Positions 7,490-16,702 of a stretch of DNA of 64,000 bases are shown one piece after another. Origin of the DNA: JAKFWF01 sp031429105 (lineage in GTDB: Bacteria > Pseudomonadota > Alphaproteobacteria > Rhizobiales > Hyphomicrobiaceae); assembly GCA_031429105.1 (NCBI GenBank), contig JANOYV010000138.1, positions 1 through 64,000 on the forward strand, read 5' to 3'. Below the pieces are notes generated by a model. That model was not told the origin of the DNA and did not search any database. It worked only from the letters and a program-made list of their open reading frames with translations. How positions within the stretch are numbered: the stretch's first letter is position 1; each line of letters begins with the position of its first letter. Made by a program: the position numbers and the translations under genes.

Positions 7490-9598
7490 TTAGCTTGCAG
7501 TGGTGGCTAAGGGTGCAGGAGCGGCGGTCGGTAGTGCCCCCTCGGGCTTCGGTTGCGGGGCGCCGCTGACACTTTGGCCTTGGAACAGTTTCATGACTTC
7601 CGCGCGCGGGCCGAACGCGCGCTGAATGCCGCGATCAATATAGAGCAAAGTGTCGGCCTGGCCGATTGCTTGCACGCGGTGCGACACGAGAACGACGGCC
7701 TGCCCACGCTTGCGCATACCGTTGACGGCGGAGGCGAGCGCTTCGTCGCCAAGCCGGTCGAGGTTGGAGTTTGGTTCATCCAGAACGACAAGTGCCGGAT
7801 TGCCGAAGAGTGCGCGCGCAAGGCCAATCCGCTGACGCTGGCCTGCTGACAGATAGGTGCCGTAGTTGCCGAGTTGCGTATCGTAGCCCTGCGGCAGCGC
7901 AAGGATCATATCGTGAGCGTGCGCCATTTGGGCAGCCTCGATGACGTCATCGTCGCTTGCATCGTCGCGGAAGCGTGAAATGTTTTCTTTCACCGAGCCA
8001 GCAAACAGTTCGACGTCCTGGGGCAAGTAGCCCAAGTGCTGCCCGAGGTCTTCCTGGTTCCATTGATCAAGGCGTGCGCCATCGAGCTTGATCGAGCCGC
8101 CGAACGGGGGCCACAGACCGACCAGGGTGCGGGCAAGCGTCGATTTGCCGGACGCAGACGGTCCGATGACGGCCAGCATCTGGCCCGGGTGCACTTCGAA
8201 ATTGAGGTTCGACAGAATGAGTTGACGAGTGTCGGGTGCGGCAACGCGCAGTCCGCTCACCTCAAGCTCGCCTTGCGGGGCTGGCAGCGCGGTTTTTGCC
8301 GGTGGCTCCGGTTCCCGGCGCAGCAGATCATCGAGCTTGGCGTAGCTTTCCCGGGCCTTGATAAAGGTGCGCCAATGACCGATCGCCTGTTCCACAGGGG
8401 CGAGTGCCCGGCCAAAGATGATGGTGGCGGCCACAATGGCACCCGATGAGATCTCGCCCTTAATGGCGAGTGCCGCGCCGATCGCCAGCATCAACGATTG
8501 CAGTAGCAGGCGCAGTGCCTTCGAGATCGAAGACAGGGTCCCGAGTCGGTCGGCAGCGACGATCTGCCAGGCGAGCGTCTCGCCGTTCGCTTGCTGCCAA
8601 CGCGCGCGATAGGCGCTGAGCATGCCCATGGCAGTAATCGCTTCGGCGTTGCGCTGGCCGGTTTCGGCCAATTCAAGGCTGCGGCCGGCAGCCTTGCCCG
8701 CCTGCGTCAATGGCTGGCGGCTGGAAGTCTCACTGATCCAGGCAATGATCATCAGCAAGATCGCACCGAGCGTCGCCGTGATGCCGAGCGTCCAATGCGT
8801 GAGGAAGATCACCAGAATGTAGATCGGCGTCCAAGGTGCATCGAAGAATGTCAATGGGCCTGGACCCGCAATGAATTGGCGCAGACTGTCGAGCTCGCGC
8901 AGAGCCTGGATCGAAGTGCCTTGTCCAGTTAATGATCGCTTTAGCGAGGCCTGGAAAATGCGGTCGCCCAGCCGATTGTCGATCTCGACGCCGATCCGCA
9001 CAATTACCCGAGTGCGCACCAGTTCAAGCACACCGATGATGGCGTAGAGCACGCCCGTCATTAGCGCCAACGCGACGAGCGTTGGCATGCTGCCCGACGT
9101 CATGACGCGGTCGTAGACCTGCAACATGAAGAGCGGTCCGGCCAGCATCAATACGTTGATGACAAGGCTGAACACGCCGGTCGCTTTGAATGCGTGGTTG
9201 CTGGCACGAATAGCTGCGCGGATTTCGCTCTCGCCGGGTTGTGGTTGAGGTTTCTCGGAAAGTGGGGCGATTGTCGATGGCGGCGCGACCTCGCCTGCAA
9301 CGAGCTTTGACAGGCGGTCGGTCAGGCTATTACCAAATTTTGACGACTTCGTCGGTGGCCGAGACGAGTCTGCCTTGGTCTCGAGGATCAGTGGTCGCGC
9401 TGGCTGTGGCGCGTTCACGTCGAGCGTAGCCTCACCCGACAGCTCGTGCGTAGCGCCAAGGCGGGTCACGGTAATACCGGGGCCCGGATCAGAAAGCAGT
9501 TGCTGTAGACGCAGCACAGCCGCGTTCATCCGCTCGCTCGTCTCGTCGAGCGGTTCGGAAGGTGGCTCCAGCGTCACAAATTTAGGCTCACGCGTCAC
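7490..9598 (-). CDS. Type I secretion ABC transporter (PrtD family)
   Basis: A 702-residue fused permease-ATPase. Membrane helices begin near residue 145 (VFSLVINVLMLAGPLFMLQVYDRV, the PrtD signature) and run to about 400. The nucleotide-binding domain has Walker A GPSASGKST near 480, the signature LSAGQRQRIGLARALFG near 582 and Walker B LVVLDEPNSNLD near 600. PrtD/AprD exporters secrete C-terminally tagged proteins such as proteases or RTX proteins. It is about 120 residues longer than typical PrtD because of a hydrophilic, proline-rich N-terminal extension. No obvious RTX-type substrate gene is in the window. Confidence 0.92.
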   Translation of the reverse strand: MTREPKFVTLEPPSEPLDETSERMNAAVLRLQQLLSDPGPGITVTRLGATHELSGEATLDVNAPQPARPLILETKADSSRPPTKSSKFGNSLTDRLSKLVAGEVAPPSTIAPLSEKPQPQPGESEIRAAIRASNHAFKATGVFSLVINVLMLAGPLFMLQVYDRVMTSGSMPTLVALALMTGVLYAIIGVLELVRTRVIVRIGVEIDNRLGDRIFQASLKRSLTGQGTSIQALRELDSLRQFIAGPGPLTFFDAPWTPIYILVIFLTHWTLGITATLGAILLMIIAWISETSSRQPLTQAGKAAGRSLELAETGQRNAEAITAMGMLSAYRARWQQANGETLAWQIVAADRLGTLSSISKALRLLLQSLMLAIGAALAIKGEISSGAIVAATIIFGRALAPVEQAIGHWRTFIKARESYAKLDDLLRREPEPPAKTALPAPQGELEVSGLRVAAPDTRQLILSNLNFEVHPGQMLAVIGPSASGKSTLARTLVGLWPPFGGSIKLDGARLDQWNQEDLGQHLGYLPQDVELFAGSVKENISRFRDDASDDDVIEAAQMAHAHDMILALPQGYDTQLGNYGTYLSAGQRQRIGLARALFGNPALVVLDEPNSNLDRLGDEALASAVNGMRKRGQAVVLVSHRVQAIGQADTLLYIDRGIQRAFGPRAEVMKLFQGQSVSGAPQPKPEGALPTAAPAPLATTAS

Positions 9599-9845
9599 TC
9601 GATTACCCCGACGAACGACGACCGGTCACGACAGCACAACTGCCGACCTCAGGTCTTCCAGAGCTACAGTGGGGTAAAGACGGTGAGTTTTCGATTAAGA
9701 GCGCGAGCTGACCGTCGGCAATTTGGGTCAACTATGTCTTACGAAATCGAATCGCGCCGACAAACCAAATATATTAAGTCTTTGTTAGCCAATTTCGGGT
9801 GATTTAGCGTTAACGCATTATAGCGTTGTGTTCAGGAGTTCCAGT

Positions 9846-10244
9846 ATGCGTTGGAAAAAGCTTGCATTGAAAGTACTCGCGGTCCTCTCGTTTGGCCTGG
9901 TCGGATTGCTTCCGGCATCGGCAACGGATCTGCATCGCACCATGCCGCCAGACGGCTGGGGCCATCAGCGTGTGGTGAAGCACTACGTCTACTACCCGCG
10001 CTACACCCACGTTTATAAAATCCATGGGGCAACCGACCCCTATGCCTACCGACCAGAACATCGGGGCTACTACCCGGCCTACAATTCCGGTTACTGGCGC
10101 CCGGCGCATGAGATGCGCAATCGCCCAAAGCCACACTATGTCCTGCCGAAGTACTACCCGGCTTGGGGCTATACCAAGGAGCACTGGAACCAGCGACAGT
10201 GGCATTCTGACAACCACGGCCGCCACTATCCGTGGCATTGGTAG
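9846..10244 (+). CDS. Small secreted Tyr/His/Trp/Pro-rich protein
   Basis: A 132-residue protein with a Sec signal peptide (KKLALKVLAVLSFGLVGLLPASA, cut before TDLH). The mature part is strikingly rich in tyrosine, histidine, proline and tryptophan, with segments such as HYVYYPRYTHVYK and HRGYYPAYNSGYWRP, and ends HYPWHW. Such composition suggests a periplasmic or surface protein that may bind metal or cell-wall material; no family function is known to me. AGGAG at 9833-9837 supports ATG 9846. It is divergent from the type I secretion operon across 247 bp. Confidence 0.8.
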   Translation: MRWKKLALKVLAVLSFGLVGLLPASATDLHRTMPPDGWGHQRVVKHYVYYPRYTHVYKIHGATDPYAYRPEHRGYYPAYNSGYWRPAHEMRNRPKPHYVLPKYYPAWGYTKEHWNQRQWHSDNHGRHYPWHW

Positions 10245-10453
10245 CCAAGGCCACTATGGTGAGACCGCGGTAATAAACTTTCTTGTTACCAGTGTCGTTG
10301 AGATCGCGTTCATGCCATATTCATGTGGTGTGCACTTCAATGCGAACCGGAATCGACAACGTTCCACTGCGCTCGTGTCTTGCTGCTGAAACCAATCCGG
10401 CAGGTGGGACGTAGCTCAAGTCAGTCAAATACAACCAGGGGAGACCTGAACCC

Positions 10454-10771
10454 ATGCTCAAGAAACTCACGAACATCGTTATGGCGGCCGTTGTCGCTAT
10501 CGGTCTGGGCCTCGCTGCAACGGCGCAGCCAGCTGAAGCTCAGCGCGGCGGCCGCACCGCTGCCATCGTCGGCTTGGGCGTGCTCGGTGCGCTCGCCGTT
10601 GGTGCAGTTGCTGCCAACGCCAGCCCGCGCACCTATTATCGCGAAGGCTGCTACCGCGTTGCCGGCTCATGCCGCTTCCAGGAAGGCCGCTGCTGGATCA
10701 ACCGTTACGGTGAAGAAGTTTGCCGTCGTGGCTACAAGGTCTGCGAGCCAAGCCGCACGGTTTGCGACTAA
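10454..10771 (+). CDS. Small secreted cysteine-containing protein
   Basis: A 105-residue protein. Residues 1-30 are a signal peptide ending near AEA|QRGG, followed by a second hydrophobic segment (TAAIVGLGVLGALAVGAVAANA, 36-57). The tail has six cysteines in the pattern CYRVAGSC, GRCW, EVCRRGYKVC and TVCD, which may form disulphides in the periplasm. GGGGAG upstream supports the ATG at 10454. The type is common in alphaproteobacteria, with no known role. A strong terminator follows at 10802-10834. Confidence 0.8.
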   Translation: MLKKLTNIVMAAVVAIGLGLAATAQPAEAQRGGRTAAIVGLGVLGALAVGAVAANASPRTYYREGCYRVAGSCRFQEGRCWINRYGEEVCRRGYKVCEPSRTVCD

Positions 10772-10801
10772 GCGCACGACAGGCGCAGTGATTTAGCGAT
10801 A

Positions 10802-10834
10802 AGGCGGTTCCCATTCAGTTGGGAGCCGCCTTTT
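10802..10834 (+). terminator. Rho-independent terminator
   Basis: GGCGGTTCCCA pairs with TGGGAGCCGCC around a short TTCAGT loop, with one G-T pair, and is followed by TTTT. It ends transcription of the small secreted gene (stop at 10771) and overlaps the 3' end of the convergent oxidoreductase gene on the minus strand, for which AA upstream of the stem offers only a weak T-run. Confidence 0.8.
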
Positions 10835-11945
10835 CGTTTGCTTGGACCATGCCCGCAACATGGTCGCCGATGGCCAGTGATGCGGTGAGCCCGGGGCTTT
10901 CGATGCCAAACAGCATGACGAGGCCGTTGTGCTTATGATGGTTCGGCCCGTGCACTTCGAAATCTGGAACGGGTTCGCCCTCGCGGTAAAGCTTGGGGCG
11001 AATGCCGGTGTAGTCGGGGTGAATGGCGGTCGGATCGAGGTCTGGGTAGTAGGTGCGGATCGAGCCAATAAATTTGTCGAGTTTTGCTGCCTCGAAGCTG
11101 TAATCGATCTCGGGGATCCACTCGATATCGGGGCCAAACTTGCAACGCCCGCCGAGATCGACAGTTGCGTGCAGCCCGAGCCACGCGCCTTGTGGCATCG
11201 GATAGACGTGCCGCTTAAAAGGCGAGCGCCCCTCGAGCGCGTAGTACTGGCCTTTGGCGAAATAGGTCTCAGGCGCAACGTATCCGCTTGGGTACTCAAG
11301 CAGGCGGGCAAGGCGCGTGGCATGCAGTCCAGCAGCGGTGACGAGTTTGGCGCATGAAATGCGTGCAGCTGCCGCGCCGCCGACCGTCAATTCAAATCCA
11401 CCACCGGGCAATGCGGAAATGGCCTCGACCGGGCTATTGAGTACGGTCTGCGCGCCGTTCGCCTCGGCGTGGCCCTGTAGCGCCAGCATGAAGCCGTGGC
11501 TGTCAACAATGCCAGTCGAAGGAGACAGCAGGGCTGCGACGCAGGCGACCGCTGGTTCGAGCCGTCGAGCTTCGGTCGCCGTCAGTCGCACAAGATCATG
11601 AACGCCGTTGGCCTTGGCGGTTGCTGCAATCGCCTCGAGTCTCGGCAACTGTTCGTCGGATGTGGCGACCAACAGCTTTTCACAAGGAGCGTGCTCAACA
11701 CCGTTTTCGGCGCAGAACCGATAGAGTTCTGCCTTGCCCGCAACACACCACTTCGCGCGCCTACTGCCGGACGGATAGTAGAGCCCGGCGTGAATGACCT
11801 CGCTATTGCGCGATGACACTTCGGAGCCGATCAGATCGTGCTGCTCTAGTATCAGCACGTCCTGCCCGCGCAGCGCCAATGCTCGCGCTATGGCGAGGCC
11901 AACGACCCCGGCACCGACAACGATTGTTTCAACATCGAAAGCCAT
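10815..11945 (-). CDS. FAD-dependent oxidoreductase, L-2-hydroxyglutarate oxidase-like
   Basis: A 376-residue DAO-fold flavoprotein. The N-terminal dinucleotide motif is VVGAGVVGLAIARALALRG (residues 7-25). It is followed by SSRNSEVIHAGLYYP, the block typical of LhgO/YgaF and mammalian L2HGDH, and a C-terminal PDYTGIRPKL and FGIESPGLTASLAIG. The probable reaction is oxidation of L-2-hydroxyglutarate (or a related 2-hydroxyacid) to the keto acid. ATG 11945 has AGGA about ten bases upstream; longer in-frame starts are less likely. It stands alone, convergent with the small secreted gene. Confidence 0.85.
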   Translation of the reverse strand: MAFDVETIVVGAGVVGLAIARALALRGQDVLILEQHDLIGSEVSSRNSEVIHAGLYYPSGSRRAKWCVAGKAELYRFCAENGVEHAPCEKLLVATSDEQLPRLEAIAATAKANGVHDLVRLTATEARRLEPAVACVAALLSPSTGIVDSHGFMLALQGHAEANGAQTVLNSPVEAISALPGGGFELTVGGAAAARISCAKLVTAAGLHATRLARLLEYPSGYVAPETYFAKGQYYALEGRSPFKRHVYPMPQGAWLGLHATVDLGGRCKFGPDIEWIPEIDYSFEAAKLDKFIGSIRTYYPDLDPTAIHPDYTGIRPKLYREGEPVPDFEVHGPNHHKHNGLVMLFGIESPGLTASLAIGDHVAGMVQANEKAAPN

Positions 11946-12131
11946 GGGGAATTCCTGGAGGTGCTGAACTGATACGACCGCGGGCGGTGATGGCATAGAA
12001 TGCAGACCTCGACCACCGACAGCAACGAATCCGTCACCAGGACTGTTGATGACGCATGCCTTGAACTTGCTTGGAACAAATAAAGAACCTAAACCTCTCC
12101 CAATCACTCGAACTCAAGGCACACGGGACGC

Positions 12132-13256
12132 ATGGCATTCACGTTCTTGCATACCGCCGATTGGCACATTGGCCGCACGTTTGGTCGCTTCGAGCTGTCA
12201 AGCCAAAGCATCCTGCGGCGGGCGCGATTGGCCGCGATTGATCGCTTGGCGCAGGTCGCAACCGCGAGCGGCGCAGCGCATGCGATCGTGTGCGGAGATG
12301 TCTTCGACGGGCCCGGATTAGCCGATGAGCAACTCTTAGCAACGCTTGCCCGCTTAGCGGCGCACAACGCGATCACATGGCATTTGCTGCCCGGCAATCA
12401 TGATCCGGCGCGGGTCGATGGCATTTGGTCGCGTGTGATCAAGCTCGGCTTGCCAAAAAACGTGCATGTTTTGCTGGAACCGGCCCCGGTTACGATTTCA
12501 CCCGGCGTTGTGGTGCTGCCAGCCCCGTTGTTGTCAAAGACTGTCAGCAGCGATCCCACCGGTTGGATGGACGCTGCAACAACACCTGTCGGTCATATCA
12601 GGATCGGGGTTGCGCATGGATCAACGCAAGGGTTTGGCAGCGCCGACGCTTCGAACGGCACCATTTCAGCCGGCCGACGACTGTCCGCGCGACTCGACTA
12701 TCTGGCACTCGGTGATTGGCATGGCGTGCGGGAAATTGCCGATGGCGTCTGGTATTCGGGAACACCGGAACCTGAGGATTTCCCGAACAATGAGCCTGGC
12801 TTTGCGCTTGTTGTGACGATTGATGCGGCAGGTGCCAGCCCGCGCGTGCAGCGGATTTCAACCGCCGCGCATACCTGGATGAAACGGGCGTACACGGTAT
12901 CGCGCGCCGATGATCTGGCGGCATTGGACGCCGAGATTACGCAACTGGGACCGGCGAAAAGCAATCTGCTGCTGGAATTGACCCTAATCGGTGCCGTGTC
13001 GCTTGCAGACGATGCGTTGATTGCCGCGCGGATCGCGACCCTCGAGCCGGCGTTGTTTCATCTGCGACGGAAGTTCGACGAACTGAAGATCGATGCAGCA
13101 TCCAATGATGTGGCGTCGCTTGCCGATCCGCAGTTGGCGGCGGTCGCGGAGCGGTTGGTGGCCCTTCGTGGGAGCAACGAGACTGCTGATATCGCCGACG
13201 CGGCGCTGCGTCGGCTCTATAGTCTCGCGCGCCGGGCGGAAGGGCAGTCCGCATGA
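12132..13256 (+). CDS. Metallophosphoesterase, SbcD/YhaO-type exonuclease subunit
   Basis: A 374-residue calcineurin-like phosphoesterase. The metal-binding motifs appear in order: TADWHIGR (9-16), CGDVFDGP, LPGNHDP and the later VAHGS and LGDWHG. This is the Mre11/SbcD arrangement. The overlap with the downstream ATPase (ATGA at 13253-13256) shows the two form a complex, most like the YhaO-YhaN pair described in Firmicutes, since the partner is shorter and of YhaN type rather than full SbcC. The role would be processing of DNA ends or hairpins in repair. Confidence 0.85.
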   Translation: MAFTFLHTADWHIGRTFGRFELSSQSILRRARLAAIDRLAQVATASGAAHAIVCGDVFDGPGLADEQLLATLARLAAHNAITWHLLPGNHDPARVDGIWSRVIKLGLPKNVHVLLEPAPVTISPGVVVLPAPLLSKTVSSDPTGWMDAATTPVGHIRIGVAHGSTQGFGSADASNGTISAGRRLSARLDYLALGDWHGVREIADGVWYSGTPEPEDFPNNEPGFALVVTIDAAGASPRVQRISTAAHTWMKRAYTVSRADDLAALDAEITQLGPAKSNLLLELTLIGAVSLADDALIAARIATLEPALFHLRRKFDELKIDAASNDVASLADPQLAAVAERLVALRGSNETADIADAALRRLYSLARRAEGQSA

Positions 13257-15907
13257 AGTTGCGCGCCGTCAGATTGAGCGAAGTCGGCCTGTTCAATTCA
13301 GGGGTGGCGCTGGAAGGGCTATCCGGCGGCTTTGACGTGCTGGCTGGGCCCAACGAAATGGGCAAGTCGACGATCTTTCGCGCGATCGAGGCGCTGTTCA
13401 AACTTGAATACACCAGCACAGCCCAGGTGGTGAAGGATCTCGCCTCGGCGTCGGGTGGCGCCCCGTTGATCGAGGTCGATTTCGAGATCGACGACGTGAT
13501 GTGGCGCATGCGGAAGCGCTACTTGGCGCAGAAATCGGCCGAGCTTGTGCAACAGGCAACCGGTGCAGTGCTGCGCGGCGCCGATGCTCAAACGAAGCTC
13601 ACTCAGTTGTTAGGCGGGCGGCTTGATCGCTCAGGTCTGCTCGGCTTGATGTGGGTGGGGCAGCAAAAGAGCGTCACCTTGCCAGATGGTGATCCCGACG
13701 TTGCCCGCAGCATTGGCCGCCTGATCGAAGACGAGATCGCCGATGCAGGGGGCGGCGGACTAGCCCGGCTGGTGCGCGCGCAAATTCAAAAAGATCTCGA
13801 CGGGCTGATCACGAAAAGCAATCGCAAGCCGAAAACCGGCACGCCCTATAGAGTGGCGATCGAGGCGCTCGATGGCGTGATGGCAGAACTCGATACCGCA
13901 ATGACCGCTCAAGCTTTGGCCGCCAAACGCCTGTCGGATCTCGAAAGCGCAAGAGCCAAGATCCAAGCGTTGCAAGAACCTGAGGCGGTGTCCGCTCGTG
14001 CGGCCACGCTTGCGGCACTTCGAGATCAAATGGCCAAGATTGTCCACGCCGAAGAAGAAATGCGGCTGGCAACGCAAACCGTCGCTGCCAGCGAAGCGCG
14101 GCATCAGCAAGCGCGGGCCCGATACGATAGTCTTGTGAAAGACATGGCGGAAGTGGACCGGCTGCGGGCGTCGGTACACGACCATGTCAAAACACTGGCT
14201 GATCTGGCAGTCGAGGTGGAGGCTGCCACCGGCGAGGTTGCGCGGCTGAACCTGCGGCAAGCGGACGTGCGCGAGGCGGCGGGCGACTTACAGCGCTCCC
14301 TTGATGCGCACGTGCGGTACGAGCGACAGCAACGGCTATCGCAGCAGGCAACCGAAGTTCGCAAACGATTGGAGGCAGCGAAGGCCGGTTCTGCACGTCT
14401 GGCGGATCTTGATCGCGATCTGGTTGCGCTTACCGTTACGGATCGTGTGCTGCGCGACCTGATACAGGCACAGGCCGAGGCAGATCGATTGGCGGCGCGG
14501 CTTGCAGCCGGTTTGCCGCACGTGCGCATTGATTATTTGGTTGGAGCCGAAGGGCGCATTCGGCTGGCCGACGGCACGGCAACCCAAAGCGGAGAAATTG
14601 CAGGCGGCGAAGTCATCCAACTCGATATCGAAGGGATTGGCCGCATCACTGTCACAGCACCAACGGCTTTGGCGACGGAAGGTGCAACGCCGGGCCAGCT
14701 TGCGGCGGCGGCGAATAACCGACTGCGGGCTCTGCTGGCGCAGATAAATGTGTCGTCGGTAAGTGAAGCCGAAGCGCTGCATGCCGCGCGCGTCACGTGC
14801 ACGGCGGATCGAGATAGGGTGCGTGCGCAATTGACCAACGTTTCACCGGACAGCTTAGCACAACTCACAAGCGACTACGAATTGGCCGTGGCAAATGTCG
14901 TAGCACTCGGCGCAATCATCGATCCCCCATCCTTGTCGCACGACGTTCTGGTTTTTGAATTGGACAAGGTTCGCGCCGAACTGGCCGATATGGAGCAAAA
15001 AGCACGCCATGCCCAAGCGGCTCAGCTCGATGCATCGAAGCGTGAGGCCAGTGCGACCGCTGCCCAGGCGAGTGCCGTCGCCCGGCTGGCGCAGCTCGAC
15101 GCGAGCTTGCCAAGCGCTGACGTTGCCGCAGCGATGCTTGCCTCGAGGCAGAGCGAACTATCGGATTTGCTCGACGCCCTCCAGTCAGCCATTCGCAGTT
15201 TGGGTGCATGGCAATCGGCAATCCCCGATGCTGCAACCCGCGCCGGACTTGCGAGAGACTTGGCCATCGCTGAGCGCGCAGTGCGCGATGCCGACTTAAC
15301 GCAGCAGACGCTCGCGCTTGAGATCAAAGGGCTCGAAAGTGCCCTTGAGCGCGATCAGCACGACGGGGTGGGACAGCGTGTCATCGAGCTGCAGGAGCGG
15401 CTGATTTCAGCGCAAGCGCGGGTCGCCAATTTCGAGAAAGACGTGCGGGAACTTGAGCTGCTGGCCTCGCTACTCGATGCTGAGGGGCTGTCCCGCCGCT
15501 CGATGGAACTTGCCCCTGTTGTCGCGCGATTGCAGATCCTTGCGCAATCGATCCTACCCGACGCGACGTTCGAGCTGGGTGATGCAATGCGCGTCGAAGG
15601 CTTGGTGCGGGCGGGCCAACGATTTGCACCAACGCGGTTGAGTGGCGGCACCCAAGAACAAATCGCCGTATTAGTCCGCCTAGCGTATGGGCAGTTGCTG
15701 GCCGAGCGTGGCGCATCTGTACCATTGGTGCTCGACGACGCTTTGGTGTACGCTGACGATGCGCGCTTTGGCGCGTTGATCGCGCTGTTGACGCAAGCAT
15801 CAGCGCGCCACCAGGTGATTATGCTGACGTGCCAATCGATGCGGCTACAAGCAAGCAAAAGCGACGCGCAAATGAAGTTGGTTCATTTGACGCCGTGGCG
15901 CGGGTAA
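13253..15907 (+). CDS. SMC-like AAA ATPase, SbcC/YhaN-type
   Basis: An 884-residue protein with split ABC-type ATPase ends: Walker A GPNEMGKST at 32-40 and, near the C-terminus, the signature LSGGTQEQIAVLVRLAYGQLL and Walker B VPLVLDDALVYAD. In between are long alanine/arginine/glutamate-rich coiled coils (about 215-420 and 590-790). There is no clear CxxC zinc hook between them, unlike SbcC or Rad50. It overlaps its phosphoesterase partner by four bases. It would use ATP to control access of DNA ends to the nuclease. Confidence 0.85.
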   Translation: MKLRAVRLSEVGLFNSGVALEGLSGGFDVLAGPNEMGKSTIFRAIEALFKLEYTSTAQVVKDLASASGGAPLIEVDFEIDDVMWRMRKRYLAQKSAELVQQATGAVLRGADAQTKLTQLLGGRLDRSGLLGLMWVGQQKSVTLPDGDPDVARSIGRLIEDEIADAGGGGLARLVRAQIQKDLDGLITKSNRKPKTGTPYRVAIEALDGVMAELDTAMTAQALAAKRLSDLESARAKIQALQEPEAVSARAATLAALRDQMAKIVHAEEEMRLATQTVAASEARHQQARARYDSLVKDMAEVDRLRASVHDHVKTLADLAVEVEAATGEVARLNLRQADVREAAGDLQRSLDAHVRYERQQRLSQQATEVRKRLEAAKAGSARLADLDRDLVALTVTDRVLRDLIQAQAEADRLAARLAAGLPHVRIDYLVGAEGRIRLADGTATQSGEIAGGEVIQLDIEGIGRITVTAPTALATEGATPGQLAAAANNRLRALLAQINVSSVSEAEALHAARVTCTADRDRVRAQLTNVSPDSLAQLTSDYELAVANVVALGAIIDPPSLSHDVLVFELDKVRAELADMEQKARHAQAAQLDASKREASATAAQASAVARLAQLDASLPSADVAAAMLASRQSELSDLLDALQSAIRSLGAWQSAIPDAATRAGLARDLAIAERAVRDADLTQQTLALEIKGLESALERDQHDGVGQRVIELQERLISAQARVANFEKDVRELELLASLLDAEGLSRRSMELAPVVARLQILAQSILPDATFELGDAMRVEGLVRAGQRFAPTRLSGGTQEQIAVLVRLAYGQLLAERGASVPLVLDDALVYADDARFGALIALLTQASARHQVIMLTCQSMRLQASKSDAQMKLVHLTPWRG

Positions 15908-15932
15908 CGCGGTTGCCCTGATCCGATTCCGA

Positions 15933-16445
15933 TCAACCTGGAACGGGGATCGCGCTATTGGCGTCGCCGCGGGCAGCTGCTGCCGTTGGATCTTCGGCGC
16001 GGCGCGATTTACCCTCGAAGAATGCGCCCTGCTCGATCGAAAGGGTGTTGTGGTAGATGTCGCCATCGACGTGGCTAGAGGCCTGAAGCATAACTTTGCG
16101 GCCGCGGATCGAGCCCATCACATGACCACGAACCACCACTTCGTCGGCAATAATGCTGCCGGTGACCTTGGCCTTTTCACCGATGATGATTTGCGATCCA
16201 TTGAGGTCGCCCTGCACCTCGCCTTCAACCAGTACTTCCCCCTTCGAGATGAGGTTGCCGAGAATGACAAGATCGGGACCGATAACGGACGCCGGGACCC
16301 TATCCGTCGCACGGGGAGCAGCCGTTGTTGCGGGCTTAGCACCACCAACCTGAGGCAGTGCCGGTGGGATCGCTGGCGTCGTCGCGGCAAAACTCATCGG
16401 TCCACCCTCTGTACTCGTTTTCTTGGTCGTGAAGTTCGATAACAT
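15933..16445 (-). CDS. Bactofilin (polymer-forming cytoskeletal protein)
   Basis: A 170-residue protein with the DUF583 bactofilin core at about 50-140: SVIGPDLVILGNLISKGEVLVEGEVQGD then IIIGEKAKVTGSIIADEVVVRGHVMGSIRGRKVML and HVDGDIYHNTLSIEQGAFFEG. The repeated short strands form a right-handed beta-helix that polymerises without nucleotide and scaffolds envelope enzymes. The flanking N- and C-terminal tails are proline/alanine rich, as usual. ATG 16445 is favoured by GGAG eleven bases upstream; a GTG at 16457 is in frame. Convergent with the SMC-like gene. Confidence 0.9.
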   Translation of the reverse strand: MLSNFTTKKTSTEGGPMSFAATTPAIPPALPQVGGAKPATTAAPRATDRVPASVIGPDLVILGNLISKGEVLVEGEVQGDLNGSQIIIGEKAKVTGSIIADEVVVRGHVMGSIRGRKVMLQASSHVDGDIYHNTLSIEQGAFFEGKSRRAEDPTAAAARGDANSAIPVPG

Positions 16446-16702
16446 GGACGCACACACTCCGGAAGGTACTGCGGTCTGACTTTAGCCTTATGCCCGCATG
16501 GGCAGATCAGCACCTGTTCACTATTTCGACTGTACGCTCAGGCGCGCCCTTTTGCCTAGCTAGGTTCAGGCGTTATTGCGGCGGAAATGGCTTTCGATAT
16601 CACATTGGATTGTGTGAAATTGGAATTATTGTAGTGCGTGATGGGCATTGATGCCCGGATCGCAAACGAGGCGCGGGCATTGCATCGGGCGAGGTCGAAG
16701 AC

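Noticed and set aside
16643..16656. GGGCAT-TG-ATGCCC palindrome near the DUF455 stop
   Set aside because: A six-base stem with a two-base loop is sterically poor and has no T-run, so it is not called a terminator.
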